Below, one piece after another: positions 52,591-63,160 of a DNA stretch of 64,000 nucleotides. Position 1 is the stretch's first letter. Each line of letters begins with the position of its first letter. Location of the stretch: NCBI RefSeq assembly GCF_050003625.1, contig NC_134400.1:66792126-66856125 (forward strand), read 5' to 3'. The stretch is from Haematobia irritans (Eukaryota > Arthropoda > Insecta > Diptera > Muscidae). The translations under genes were made by a program, and so were the position numbers. Below the pieces are notes generated by a model. The model was not told where the DNA came from and did no database searches. It was given only the letters and a program-made list of their open reading frames with translations.

Positions 52591-53425
52591 CGAGATTTTC
52601 AACAACCGTCACATCAGCCGCTTCAATCGAGTCATCAATAATGTCCTCTTCAGAGATCTCGGTGACTCTCGCAATAACCATAGGTTCAACTTTGGTGAGT
52701 TCTGAGGCAATAAAAACATCCTCTCGCATACGGTATCTATCCATGTCTTCAACTTTGGTATCTCCCTCGACTTCGCAAGAGGATCCGCTTACTTCTGATT
52801 CAGACAGAGGCTTGTCCATTTCCGAATCCTTTAGCTGATCGTTTTTATACACCTTCATTTGGATATAATGAAAGCCAAAACATACACGGCCCTGGGACTT
52901 TGCTAGATGTGGCAAAGACTGGGTGTTCAATATAAACACTACATGCCGTCTTGGTCCATCCACTTCATCCAAACGGCCAACCTTCCAATCAGCTGTTGGA
53001 AGATCTGGATTGCATCGTTTCAGTCTATTTAAAATAGATTCAGGGTCAGAAGGGTTTGCAGGTATCCACGCATGTGCTCTAGGTTTAGCCGGTATGTCTT
53101 TCTTCTCGACTAACTCTAGAGCAGCTCCTTCCCAAACTTCACCAATTAGTATCAGAGCAGCTTTAAAACATTCTATAGACCTCTGGTCCTCAAATGCGAC
53201 TAGCTTAAATCGTCCTTGATACCAACCAGCCTCATGGTGTCGAGGATCTGGGCCGGGAAACTTTTCCAGCACCTGTGAGTAGACGCCAGACAAAGCATTC
53301 TCAATTTGACCCCATTTTTGCCTTGGAACCATACCGTCCAATGCTCCTTTATTAATGATGGCCATCACAAGGCTGTCTTTAGCAACTGAGGCAAACGATC
53401 TTTGATCCCTTTTGGAGGATGGCAA
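52550..53425 (-). pseudogene. LINE-L L4' ORF1, N-terminally damaged
   Basis: Identical in protein sequence to the L4 copy, including the deletion after the SAKQS codons, so that lesion is older than the duplication. Confidence 0.8.
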
Positions 53426-53441
53426 CTCATCCGGTGATAGC

Positions 53442-53862
53442 TTTGTTTAGCCGACAACGTGCTTGGGTCGACTGATCCTAGCTTCTTTGTCTTTGCCCAA
53501 ATTTATAATTTCAGTCGATACACGTCCACCGAGCTCTGAAGATAGCAACCCAGTGGATGACTTTGAATTTCGCTGCATGATGGCTTAATTTACCACCACA
53601 CTTGAAATTCGTCCCAGTGGACGGGTATCGACTGGAGTTATAAATTTGGGCAATGACCCAATTAGTTGACCTGTAGACGGGTCGACAGGTGGCGACACTT
53701 TGACAAGTCGAACCTTTTCCAAGGTAACGGCATCAAAAGGAGGTAATCCCTCACGAAAGAGATTCAAGGAACGCAGAAATGCTTTGTTTATCCTAAAGAA
53801 ATTAGGATCAGTCGACCCAAGCACGTTGTCGGCTAAACAAAGCGATTCCTTAAAATGGGCTC
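53442..53862. promoter_or_regulatory. Head-to-head junction of L4' and L5'
   Basis: Same structure as the L4/L5 junction; turning point at about 53582. Confidence 0.7.
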
Positions 53863-54785
53863 AAGGAATTCTTGATGCTGAAAAAAGGGAACGATCACCG
53901 GATGAGCTGCCATCCTCCAAAAGGGATCAACGATCGTTTGCCTCAGTTGCTAAAGACAGCCTTGTGATGGCTATCATTAATAAAGGAGCATTGGACGGTA
54001 TGGTTCCAAAGCAAAAATGGGGGGAAATTGAGAATGCTTTGTCTGGCGTCTACTCACAGGTGCTGGAAAAGTTTCCCGGCCCAGATCCTCGACACCAAGA
54101 GGCTGGTTGGTATCAAGGACGATTTAAGCTAGTCGCATTTGAGGACCAGAGGTCTATAGAATGTTTTAAAGCTGCTCTGATACTAATTGGTGAAGTTTGG
54201 GAAGGAGCTGCTCTAGAGTTAGTCGAGAAGAAAGACATACCGGCTAGACCAAGAGCACATGCGTGGATACCTGCAAACCCTCCTGACCCTGAATCTATTT
54301 TAAATAGACTGAAACAATGCAATCCAGATCTTCCAACAGCTGATTGGAAGGTTGGCCGTTTGGATGAAGTGGATGGGCCAAGACGGCATGCAGTGTTTAT
54401 ATTGAACACTCAGTCTTTGCCACATCTAGCAAAGTCCCAGGGCCGTGTATGTTATGGCTTTCATTATATCCAAATGAAGGTGTATAAAAATGATCAGCTA
54501 AAGGATTCAGAAATGGACAAGCCTCTGTCTGAATCAGAAGTAAGCGGATCCTCTTGCGAAGTCGAGGGGGATACCAAGACATTTGAAGACATGGATAGAT
54601 ACCGTATGCGTGAGGAGGCTCCTACTGCCTCAGAACTCACCAAAGTTGAACCTATGGTTATTGCGAGAGTCACCGATATCTCTGAAGAGGACATTCTTGA
54701 TGACTCGATTGAAGCGGCTGATGTGACGGTTGTTGAAAATCTCGATGGTCCTACGGATCCTCCAGATAAATCTTCATCATTGTAA
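53670..54785 (+). CDS. LINE-L L5' ORF1 protein (DUF4780-like)
   Basis: Same open frame as in L5, with the first usable codon after TGA at 53667-53669 and no ATG at the head (TTG at 53700 gives 361 codons). One residue differs near the end (EEAPTAS versus EEASTAS). Ends TAA at 54783-54785, overlapping ORF2 by 41 bases. Confidence 0.82.
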   Translation, partial: PVDGSTGGDTLTSRTFSKVTASKGGNPSRKRFKERRNALFILKKLGSVDPSTLSAKQSDSLKWAQGILDAEKRERSPDELPSSKRDQRSFASVAKDSLVMAIINKGALDGMVPKQKWGEIENALSGVYSQVLEKFPGPDPRHQEAGWYQGRFKLVAFEDQRSIECFKAALILIGEVWEGAALELVEKKDIPARPRAHAWIPANPPDPESILNRLKQCNPDLPTADWKVGRLDEVDGPRRHAVFILNTQSLPHLAKSQGRVCYGFHYIQMKVYKNDQLKDSEMDKPLSESEVSGSSCEVEGDTKTFEDMDRYRMREEAPTASELTKVEPMVIARVTDISEEDILDDSIEAADVTVVENLDGPTDPPDKSSSL

Positions 54786-57366
54786 GGCTGCATTTGCTGC
54801 CTTAAAAGTTCTCCTGATGAAAGGGGACATAGATATAGTTCTTATTCAAGAACCATATGTTTATAAAAACAAAATATGTGAATTAAGTACTCCGGGGTTC
54901 AAACTATTGCAGTATAGTGGTAATGATGTAAATCGAGCCTGTATAATTGCTAAAAACGAGCTCAACTTGTTTCTGCTTCCTTCAATGTGCAATACAGACA
55001 CTGTCGTTGCCAGTTTAGAAATAGCCAAATGCAAATATTGGGTATCTTCGGTCTACATGGGACATGACAGGGAGATGCCTCCATATGCCGTTAAGACCTT
55101 AGTGGAGGAGTCACGGAAAACAAAGACGAAACTCATTATGGGATGCGATGCGAATGCACATCATAGTATATGGGGAAGTAGTGATACTAATGCAAGGGGA
55201 GAATCGCTAATAGAGTTTATTTTGCGTACTAATCTGGTAGTTTGCAACAAGGGAGATGTCCCAACCTTTGTCACTAAAAACAGGCAAGAGGTTTTGGACA
55301 TCACCTTGGCCTCGCAAGAACTGAATGAAATGATATCTGAGTGGCATGTTTTAAGTGAACACAGCTTCTCAGATCATCGCTACATCAGTTTCAAATTTGA
55401 TGTTCATACCACCAAGACCATATTTCCGCCAAATGCAAGGAAAGCTGACTGGAATAGGTATAGGGAATCGTTCAATATGATGATACCGGAAATACCAGAG
55501 ACAAATATGAGAAATGTGCAAGATATCGAATACGCAGTGGAGCGGATTACTAAGGCCTTCAACATCTCACTGAAAGCTGCATGCCCTAGAGGAAAGCCAA
55601 GGGGGAAACATCGACCACCATGGTGGTCTACGGAATTAAGTAATATGAGGAAATCCTGCAGGAAGCTCTTTAACAAGGCAAAGTCCACCAGAGCTTCTGA
55701 GGACTGGGACGCTTACAAGAAGATTCTGAGAGGATACAAGCGAGAACTGAGAAAGGCTCAGCATAACTCTTGGAATGCTTACTGCAGCAGTATTGAGAAT
55801 ACGTCCGAGGCTTCCAGACTACGGAAGGTTCTAGCATCCACCAACTCCGCTCCAGGTTTCATTAAAACATCGGAGGGCAATTGGACAACGTCCAGTGAGG
55901 AGACGCTGGAGGTACTATTGGACACACATTTTCCTGGAAATCAGACGGTTGAACCATGTACTGGCGGTGCCACAGTTGCTCAGCGGTCGTTTCCTGTCGA
56001 GGAAATTGTATCGGAAACTAGAATAAGATGGGCGCTAAATAGCTTTGGACCATTCAAATCCCCTGGACCTGATGGAATTACTCCGGCGGAGTTACAAGCT
56101 GTAACTGACAAAATTATCCCTTGGTTGTCGGTGATATATAAAGGATGTATCAACTTATCATATATCCCAGGAAAGTGGAGGGAAACAAAGGTCGCCTTCA
56201 TACCTAAAGCGGGAAAAGCCTCTCACTCGAGGGCGAAGGATTTCCGACCAATCAGCTTATCCTCATTCCTACTTAAGACTCTGGAGAGGATGATAGATAT
56301 TTATCTTAGAACTAGCATCGATTCAAGTTTGTTCTCGAAACGACAGCATGCATACTCGAAGGGCAGGTCTACTGAGACCGCACTACATGAACTAGTCAGC
56401 TTTATTGAAAGCTCACTATCTGTCAAAGAATACACAATCGTGGCGTTTCTAGACATCGAAGGGGCGTTCAATAATGTCCATCCGAGCTCGATATTAAATG
56501 GACTGACAACTCTGAATGTTGATCCATGTATACTCAGGCTGTTAGACGAACTGCTAATGAAGAGACGTATTTCAGCCACACTAGGACAAACAAACATACA
56601 AAAGTATGTGAACAGAGGCACTCCCCAAGGAGGAGTTCTATCACCTCTTCTTTGGAATGTTGCTATAAATAGCCTTCTGGTTACTCTAGAAAAAGAAAGG
56701 ATAAAAGTGGTGGCATACGCAGATGATGTAGCTCTGGCAGTCAGGGGAAAATTCCCATCCACAATCAGAGATATTATTCAGAGGGCCCTCCGGATGACTG
56801 AAAAATGGGCGAAAGACAATGGTCTTGGGGTAAATCCCGCAAAGACAGAATTAGTCATGTACTGCAAAGATCGCAAAACTCCCACGGTTAGGCCTATTTC
56901 CTTAGGGGGTATTGAAATTCCCTTTGGTGATTGTGCAAAATACCTTGGCGTTATTTTGGACAGGAAGCTGAACTTTAAGCTTAATATTGAAGAAAGGGCG
57001 AGGAAGGCAACTGTAGCTTTGTACTCGTGCAAAAAGGCAATAGGAAAAAAGTGGGGACTAAAACCAAAAATTGTGCATTGGCTATACACGGCAGTGGTTA
57101 GACCTATAATGCTATATGGTGTTGTAGTCTGGTGGCCGGCACTTCAGAAACCGACTGGTTTAGATAAAGTTCAGCGTATGGCGTGTTTGTGTATTTCAGG
57201 CGCATTCAGCAAGACAGGAACAAATTCCCTTAATGTCATGCTGCATCTATTGCCAAACAGTCAGCTGCAACAACGGCTGTGCGGTTGCGCGAACTATCGC
57301 TGTGGTCGGAAAAAGGTTACGGTCACAGTTCTGTCCTCAAAACAATGTCAGATGTGCCTAACGTAG
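54745..57366 (+). pseudogene. LINE-L L5' ORF2: endonuclease and RT, frame lost before RNase H
   Basis: Open from ATG 54745 for about 873 codons. Endonuclease: QEPY (about residue 37), GCDANAHH (about 132), SDHRYISF (about 208). RT: PFKSPGPDG (about 436), FRPISLSS (about 498), FLDIEGAFNN (about 568), TPQGGVLSP (about 626) and YADD (about 658); the C-terminal RT region VVRPIMLYGVVVWW follows. The endonuclease and RT are complete and undamaged, the best in the window. After LHLLP a 16-bp deletion (at 57255, with GCC on both sides) shifts the phase, and the frame ends in unrelated codons at 57364-57366. Confidence 0.92.
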
Positions 57367-58319
57367 TGGATTACACTTTGGCGAGTCCACTTTTCGACAA
57401 AAAGTTTGAGACTCTAATCCCCAACAGTGAGGCGTGGTGCACACAGACCCCGGGGAATAAAGAATATATAGATTTCTACACTGATGGCTCCAAATTGGAT
57501 GGACAAGTGGGTTTCGGAGTATATTCTAATGATTTGGAACTTCAAATAGCGAAAAGATTACCTAATCACTGTAGTGTTTTTCAGGCTGAAATATTAGCAA
57601 TAAGAGAGGTGGCGAATTGGCTGAGAAGTAATGTTCCAAAAAATGTGGGCATTAATATATACTCAGACAGTCAACCTGCAATAAAATCCTTGGACTCTGT
57701 GTTCCTCAACTCGAAAACGGCCATCGATTGCCGCAAATCTCTCAATGAGATGGCTGAGCAGTACAATATTCACCTAATATGGGTGCCTGGCCATAGGAAC
57801 ATACCGGGGAACTGCGAAGCCGATGAGTTGGCAAGGCTAGGGACTACCTTACATATTCCAGGGGAACTAGAATTTGTTGGTATGCCCCTAGCTACCTGCA
57901 AGCTCATGCTGCGTGAGAAGGCTGTTATGATGGCAAATGTTCGATGGGAGAATTGCAAGGGTTGTAACGACACCAAGCAAATATGGCCCCATTTCAACTT
58001 AAACCGCACACTAGATATGCTAATGTTCTCGAGACGTCAGATATCACTCCTGATATCTGCTATAACGGGTCGCTGCCTGATAGGAGATTTTGCAAAAACT
58101 ATTGGCGCGAAGTATAATGACTATTGTATGAGCTGTCATGATGCGGAGGAAAAAGAATCAATTAAACACCTCTTGTGTGAGTGTCCTGCATTTTGTGTAA
58201 AGCGCAAGCAACTTTTAGGAGCATATAGCTTCAGATTACTGGCGGATCTGGAAAACGTTAACTTAAGCAGTCTGCTAATGTTTTTGGAACAATCTGGTTG
58301 GTTCAACAAAGAAAAATAA
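57279..58319 (+). pseudogene. LINE-L L5' ORF2 C-terminal part: RNase H and CCHC finger
   Basis: 346 codons in the phase that follows the 16-bp deletion; its first codon is GTG and is not a natural start. RNase H: FYTDGSKLDGQVGFGVYS, VFQAEILAIREV, YSDSQPAIKSL and WVPGHRNIPGNCEADEL. C-terminal finger CMSCHDAEEKESIKHLLC. Undamaged apart from being cut off from RT. RNase H in this group removes RNA during second-strand synthesis. Confidence 0.9.
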
Positions 58320-58384
58320 TCAAGAAGGTTCAGCGGTTAAAACTAGAAGTGCCCATATGTAATAGGTACTTTTAGTTAATGTGG

Positions 58385-58735
58385 AGCCACCGTGGTGCAA
58401 TGGTTAGCATGCCCGCCTTGCATACACAATGTCGTGGGATCGATTCCTGCTACGACCGAACACCAAAAAGTTTTTCAGCGGTGGATTATCCCACCTCAGT
58501 AATGCTGGTGACATTTCTGAGGGTTTCAAAGCTTCTCTAAGTGGTTTCACTGCAATGTGGAACGCCGTTCGGACTCGGCTATAAAAAGGAGGTCCCTTAT
58601 CATTGAGCTTAACATGGAATCGGGCAGCACTCAGTGATAAGAGAGAAGTTCACCAATGTGGTATCACAATGGACTGAATAGTCTAAGTGAGCCTGATACA
58701 TCGGGCTGCCACATAACCTAACCTAACCTAACCTA
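58385..58735 (+). mobile_element. tRNA-derived SINE in L5' 3' UTR
   Basis: Same insertion as at 45232, with B box GGGATCGATTCCTGC. Left target copy TAATGTGG is at 58377-58384; the right copy is lost in a small rearrangement (CCTATACTGACTGAATAG) that also removed about 12 bp of the LINE end. Confidence 0.88.
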
Positions 58736-58807
58736 TACTGACTGAATAGTCTAAGTGAGCCTGAATCTTAATCGGGCTGCCACTTTAACCTAACCTAACC
58801 TAACCTA

Positions 58808-59640
58808 CGGGGTCTTCCTCCTAAATGTAAGGTGGTCACTGTTCCACATTCACGAAATTTTTTAATTAGTTTAGAAATAGCTGCTTTCTTCATCGAGTAT
58901 AAATCATTTATTATACGTATTTTTAGTTCTTCGCAAAATTTACTTTTGCCATTATTTATTAAATTCACTTAAACGAAATAGTGCACACAAAAAAAATTTT
59001 TTTCTGATTCAATCACGAAATTAATTAATCCAATTAATTTTTTAATTGAAATGTCTTCAATCACAGAATTGATAGTATCAATTAAAAAATTAATTGACAG
59101 TCAATTAGAAAATTAATTGATCCAATTAAATATTTAATTGATACTATTAATTTGTGTGATTGATTTTTATTTCAATTAAAAAATTTGTTGAATCAATTAA
59201 ATTTTTAATTGAATATTTTTTAAAACTCAATTAAGATTTTAATTGGAAAAATTTTCGTGAAATTTTTTTCTGTGTGAACACGTTTGTCATTTAATAACAG
59301 TTTCTATTACATTTTTTTTTGTACAGTATTATGAATAAAATGGAATTGGAAGAATATCTTCCCCTCTTTTTCTAAAGACAAGCAGAATGAACAGAAAAAA
59401 CACAAAAATACAACTCTGCAACTGAGACTGCACAGTTTCCATTATTTTGCCAACATTGGTAAAACATCAAAGTTATTAGTTATAAATTATTCTAAAAAAA
59501 TCCATTGAATTTAAAGGTAATTGTGTTAAAAAATTGTTTCATATTAAAAAATATAAGTTTTTTAAGAAACATACTCATAGGGGGCCTTAAAATTTAAAAA
59601 TGAAGTACTATTAAAAAGTTTCCATTGTTTTGTCACCCTG
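58808..59640 (-). mobile_element. Tc1-like remnant with MITE, unit 2 copy
   Basis: Same as 45667-46499: transposase helix-turn-helix remnant, MITE, paired TTCCATT blocks and terminal CAGGGTGACAAAACAATGGA. No notable differences. Confidence 0.58.
58984..59276. mobile_element. AT-rich MITE, unit 2 copy
   Basis: Same insertion as 45843-46135 with a few base changes (for example GAAATTAATTAATCC for GAAATTAATTGATCC). Confidence 0.82.
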
Positions 59641-59733
59641 TATATGGGAGCTATATCTAAATCTGAACCGATGTGTATTATAATTTGCAGGTTTGGTGGA
59701 TATTACAGTAGATTACCTTGTGTTAAATTTGAG

Positions 59734-62700
59734 TAGGTAGGTTAAAGTGGCAGCCCGATTAAGTTTCAGTCTCACTTAGACTATTCAGTCCATTGTGATA
59801 CCACATTAACTAAAAGTACCTATTACAAATGGGCACTTACAGTTTTAACCACTGAACCTTCTCGATTATTTTCTACTGTTGAATCAACCAGATTGTTCCT
59901 AAAAACTTTATCAGACTGCTTAAGTTAACGTTTTCCAGGTCCGCCAGTAATCTAAAGCTATATGCTCCTAAAATTCGCTTACGCCCTACATAAAATGCAG
60001 GATACCCATACAAGAGGTGTTTAATTGATTCCTTTTCCTCCGCATCATGACAGCTCATACTTCGCGCCATTAGTTTTTTCAAACTCGCCTACCAGGCAGC
60101 GACCCGTTATAGCAGATATCAGGAGTGAAATCTGACGTCTTGAGAACACTAGCATATCTATTGTTTAAGTTTAAATGGGGCCATATTTGCGTGGTGTCGT
60201 TACAACACTTGCAATTCTCCCATCGAACATTTGCCAACATAACACCCTTCTCACGCAATAAGAGCTTGCAAAATATTGTAGTTCCCCTGGAATATGTAAG
60301 GTAGTTCCTAGCCTTGCTAACTCATTCGCTTCGCAGTTCCCGGTATCTTCCTATGGCCATGCACCCATATTAGGTGAATATTTTACTCTCGTTTAGAGAT
60401 TTGTGGCAGTCGATGGCCATTTTAGAATTAAGGAACACAGAGTCCATGGATTTTATTACAGGTTGACTATCCAAGTATATATTAATGCCAATATTTGTTG
60501 GAACATTACTTCTCAGCCAATTCGCCACCTTTCGTATTGCTACTATTTCAGCCTGAAAAACACTACCGTGATTAGGTAATCTTTTCGCTATTCGAAGTTC
60601 CAGTTTTTTAGAATATACTCCGAAACCCACTTGTCCATCCAATTTGGAGCCATCAGTGTAGAAACCTATATGACGTTTATTACCTGGGGTCTGTGTGCAC
60701 CACGCCTCACTGTTGGGAATTAGAGTTTCAAACTTTTTGTCGAGAAGTGGTTTCGCCAGAGTGTAATCCGCTACGTATGGCACATCTGGCATTATTTTGA
60801 CCGGACTGTTACCATACCTTTTTTCCGACCACAGCGATAGCTCGCGCAACCGTACATCCATTGTTGCAGCATGACATTAAGGGCTCAAGTCTGAATGCGC
60901 CCGAGATACACAAGTACACCATACGCTGAACTTTATTTAAACTTGTCGGCTGCTGAAGTGCCCGTTGCTTTTCTCGCCCTTTCTTCACTCACCAAAGGGA
61001 ATTTCAATACCTCCTAAGGATATGGACTTAACCGTGGGAGTTTTGCGATCTTTGCAGTACATGACTAGTTCTGTCTTTACAGGATTTACCCCAAGACCAT
61101 TCTCTTTCGCCAATTTCTTAGACATCCGGAGGGCTCTGTGTATAATATCTCTGATTGTGGATGGGAATTTTCCCTGGCTGCTAGAGCCACATCATCTTCA
61201 TATGCCACCACTTCTATTCTTTCTTTTTCTAGGGAAACCAGAAGGTTGTTTATAGCAACATTCCAAAGAAGGGGTGATAGAACTTCTCCTTGGGGAGTGC
61301 CTCTGTTCACATACCTTTGTATGTTTGCTTGTCCTAGTGTGGCCGAAATACATCTCCTTTAGGTATGAAAATGACTTTTGTTTCCACTTTTCTGGAATAT
61401 ATGTCAGTCACTGTTTGTCCACCATAAATCCATCAGGTCAGGGGGATTTGAATGGTCCAAAACTATTTAAAGACCATTTTATTGTAGATTGAGCCTTTCT
61501 CAGTTCTCATTTATATCCTCTTAGCTTCATCTTGTAAGTGTCCCTATCCTCCGGAGCTCTTGTGGACTTTGCTTTGTTAAAGAGCTTCCTGCAGGGTTTC
61601 CTCATATTATAGACCACCATGGCGGTGGATTTTTCACCCTCGGCTTTCCTGTAGATCAAGCAGCTTTTAGTGAGATGGTGAAGGCCTTTGAAATCCACTC
61701 CACGGTTTGTTCGATATCCTGTACAGTGCTTATATTTGTCTCTGGTATTTCTGGTATCATCGTATCCCTATACCTATTCCAATCAGCTTTCCTGAAACTG
61801 AATGATGTAACTGATTTGAAACTGATGTAGCGATGATCTGAGAAGCTATGTTCCCTCAAAACTTGCCATTCAGATATCTTATCATTCAGTTCCGGAGAGG
61901 CCAATGTGACGTCATAAACCTCTTGCCTATTTTTGGAGACGAAGATTGGTGCATCTCCCTTATTACAACCTACCAAGTTAGAACGCAAAATAAATTCTAT
62001 TATTGCATTTGCATCACATCCCATGAGTTTTGTCTTAGTTTTCAGTGTCTCTTCAACCAAGGTCTTAAAGACACATGGAGTCATCAAGGGCTACCTCTTC
62101 ACAGATCTCGGTGACTCTCGCAACAATCCGCGATTCAGCTTTGGTGAGGTCTGAGCCTGTAGAAACTTCCCGCATACGGAAGTTTCTGCAGTTTTTATAT
62201 CTCTTTTGGCTTCGCAAGGAGAAATTTTCTCTTCTGACTCTAACGGAGGCTTGTCCGTTTCGGAATCATATGGATACCATGAAAGCCATAACGTACACGT
62301 CCTTGTGTCTGGGCTATATGTGGAAGCGACTCAGTGTCCAATATAAACACCGCATTGGTCCATCCACCTCATCCAAACGACCAACCTTCCAATCGGCTGT
62401 TGGAAGATCTGGGTTACATTTCTTTAGTTTGTTTAATATTGTCTCAGGAGGGTTTGCAGGTATCCATGCATGTGCTCTAGGTTTAGCCGGTATGTCTTTT
62501 TCTCGACTTACTCCAAAGCGGATCCTTCACCAATTAACATCAAAGCAGCTTTAAAGCAATCCATAGACCTCTGGTCCGCAAATGCGATTGTCTTAAATCG
62601 TCGTTGATACCATCCAGCATCTTGCCGTCGAGGACTTGGCCCGGGAAACTTTTTTCGCACCTCTGATGACAGCTCATCCGGTGGTCGTTCCCTTTTTCAC

Positions 62701-62880
62701 CTTCAAGAATTCCTTGAGCCCATTTTAAGGAATCGCTTTGTTTAGCCGACAACGTGCTTGGGTCGACTGATCCTAGCTTCTTTGTCTTTGCCCAAATTTA
62801 TAATTTCAGTCGATACACGTCCACCGAGCTCTGAAGATAGCAACCCAGTGGATGACTTTGAATTTCGCTGCATGATGGCT
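59734..62880 (-). pseudogene. LINE-L copy L6', strongly decayed, 5' end preserved
   Basis: Differs from L6 by only a handful of substitutions (for example REVAN/RKVAN in RNase H, and near 60883 and 61412), so all large lesions predate the duplication. Unlike L6 it keeps its 5' end (62760-62880), including the MQRNSKSSTG mini-frame, and meets L7 head to head. Confidence 0.85.
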
Positions 62881-63160
62881 TAATTTACCACCACACTTGA
62901 AATTCGTCCCAGTGGACGGGTATCGACTGGAGTTATAAATTTGGGCAATGACCCAATTAGTTGACCTGTAGACGGGTCGACAGGTGGCGACACTTTGACA
63001 AGTCGAACCTTTTCCAAGGTAACGGCATCAAAAGGAGGTAATCCCTCATGAAAGAGATTCAAGGAACGCAGAAATGCTTTGTTTATCCTAAAGAAATTAG
63101 GATCAGTCGACCCAAGCACGTTGTCGGCTAAACAAAGCGATTCCTTAAAATGGGCTCAAG
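62742..63160. promoter_or_regulatory. Head-to-head junction of L6' and L7
   Basis: Matches the L4/L5 junction almost base for base over about 400 bp (one visible change, CTCACGAAAG to CTCATGAAAG), although the L6' and L7 bodies differ from L4 and L5. Here the inverted arms are longer (about 70 bp), because L6' keeps the ATTCCTTAAAATGGG segment that L4 has lost. Confidence 0.75.

Larger units (their letters stand above)
51180..53582 (-). mobile_element. LINE-L copy L4' (5' part of L4 in unit 2)
   Basis: Carries only the endonuclease/linker part of ORF2 and ORF1; the downstream half is absent because the duplication starts inside Gypsy. Differs from L4 by isolated base changes such as CATTGCCAG/CATTACCAG near 52413. 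Confidence 0.9.
53587..58807 (+). mobile_element. LINE-L copy L5', near full length
   Basis: Contains the endonuclease/linker segment missing from L5 but has a 16-bp deletion at 57255 between RT and RNase H. Ends in (AACCT)n after a SINE. The tail between SINE and LINE end is shortened compared with L5. Confidence 0.9.
49651..62791. repeat. Tandem duplication, unit 2 (about 13.1 kb)
   Basis: Very nearly identical to 36529-49650 apart from scattered single-base changes and a few indels: L5' has the 47-bp segment L5 lacks but lost 16 bp elsewhere, and the L5 3' tail after the SINE is shortened. To the right of 62791 the sequence continues into L6' 5' sequence that unit 1 lacks. Confidence 0.95.
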
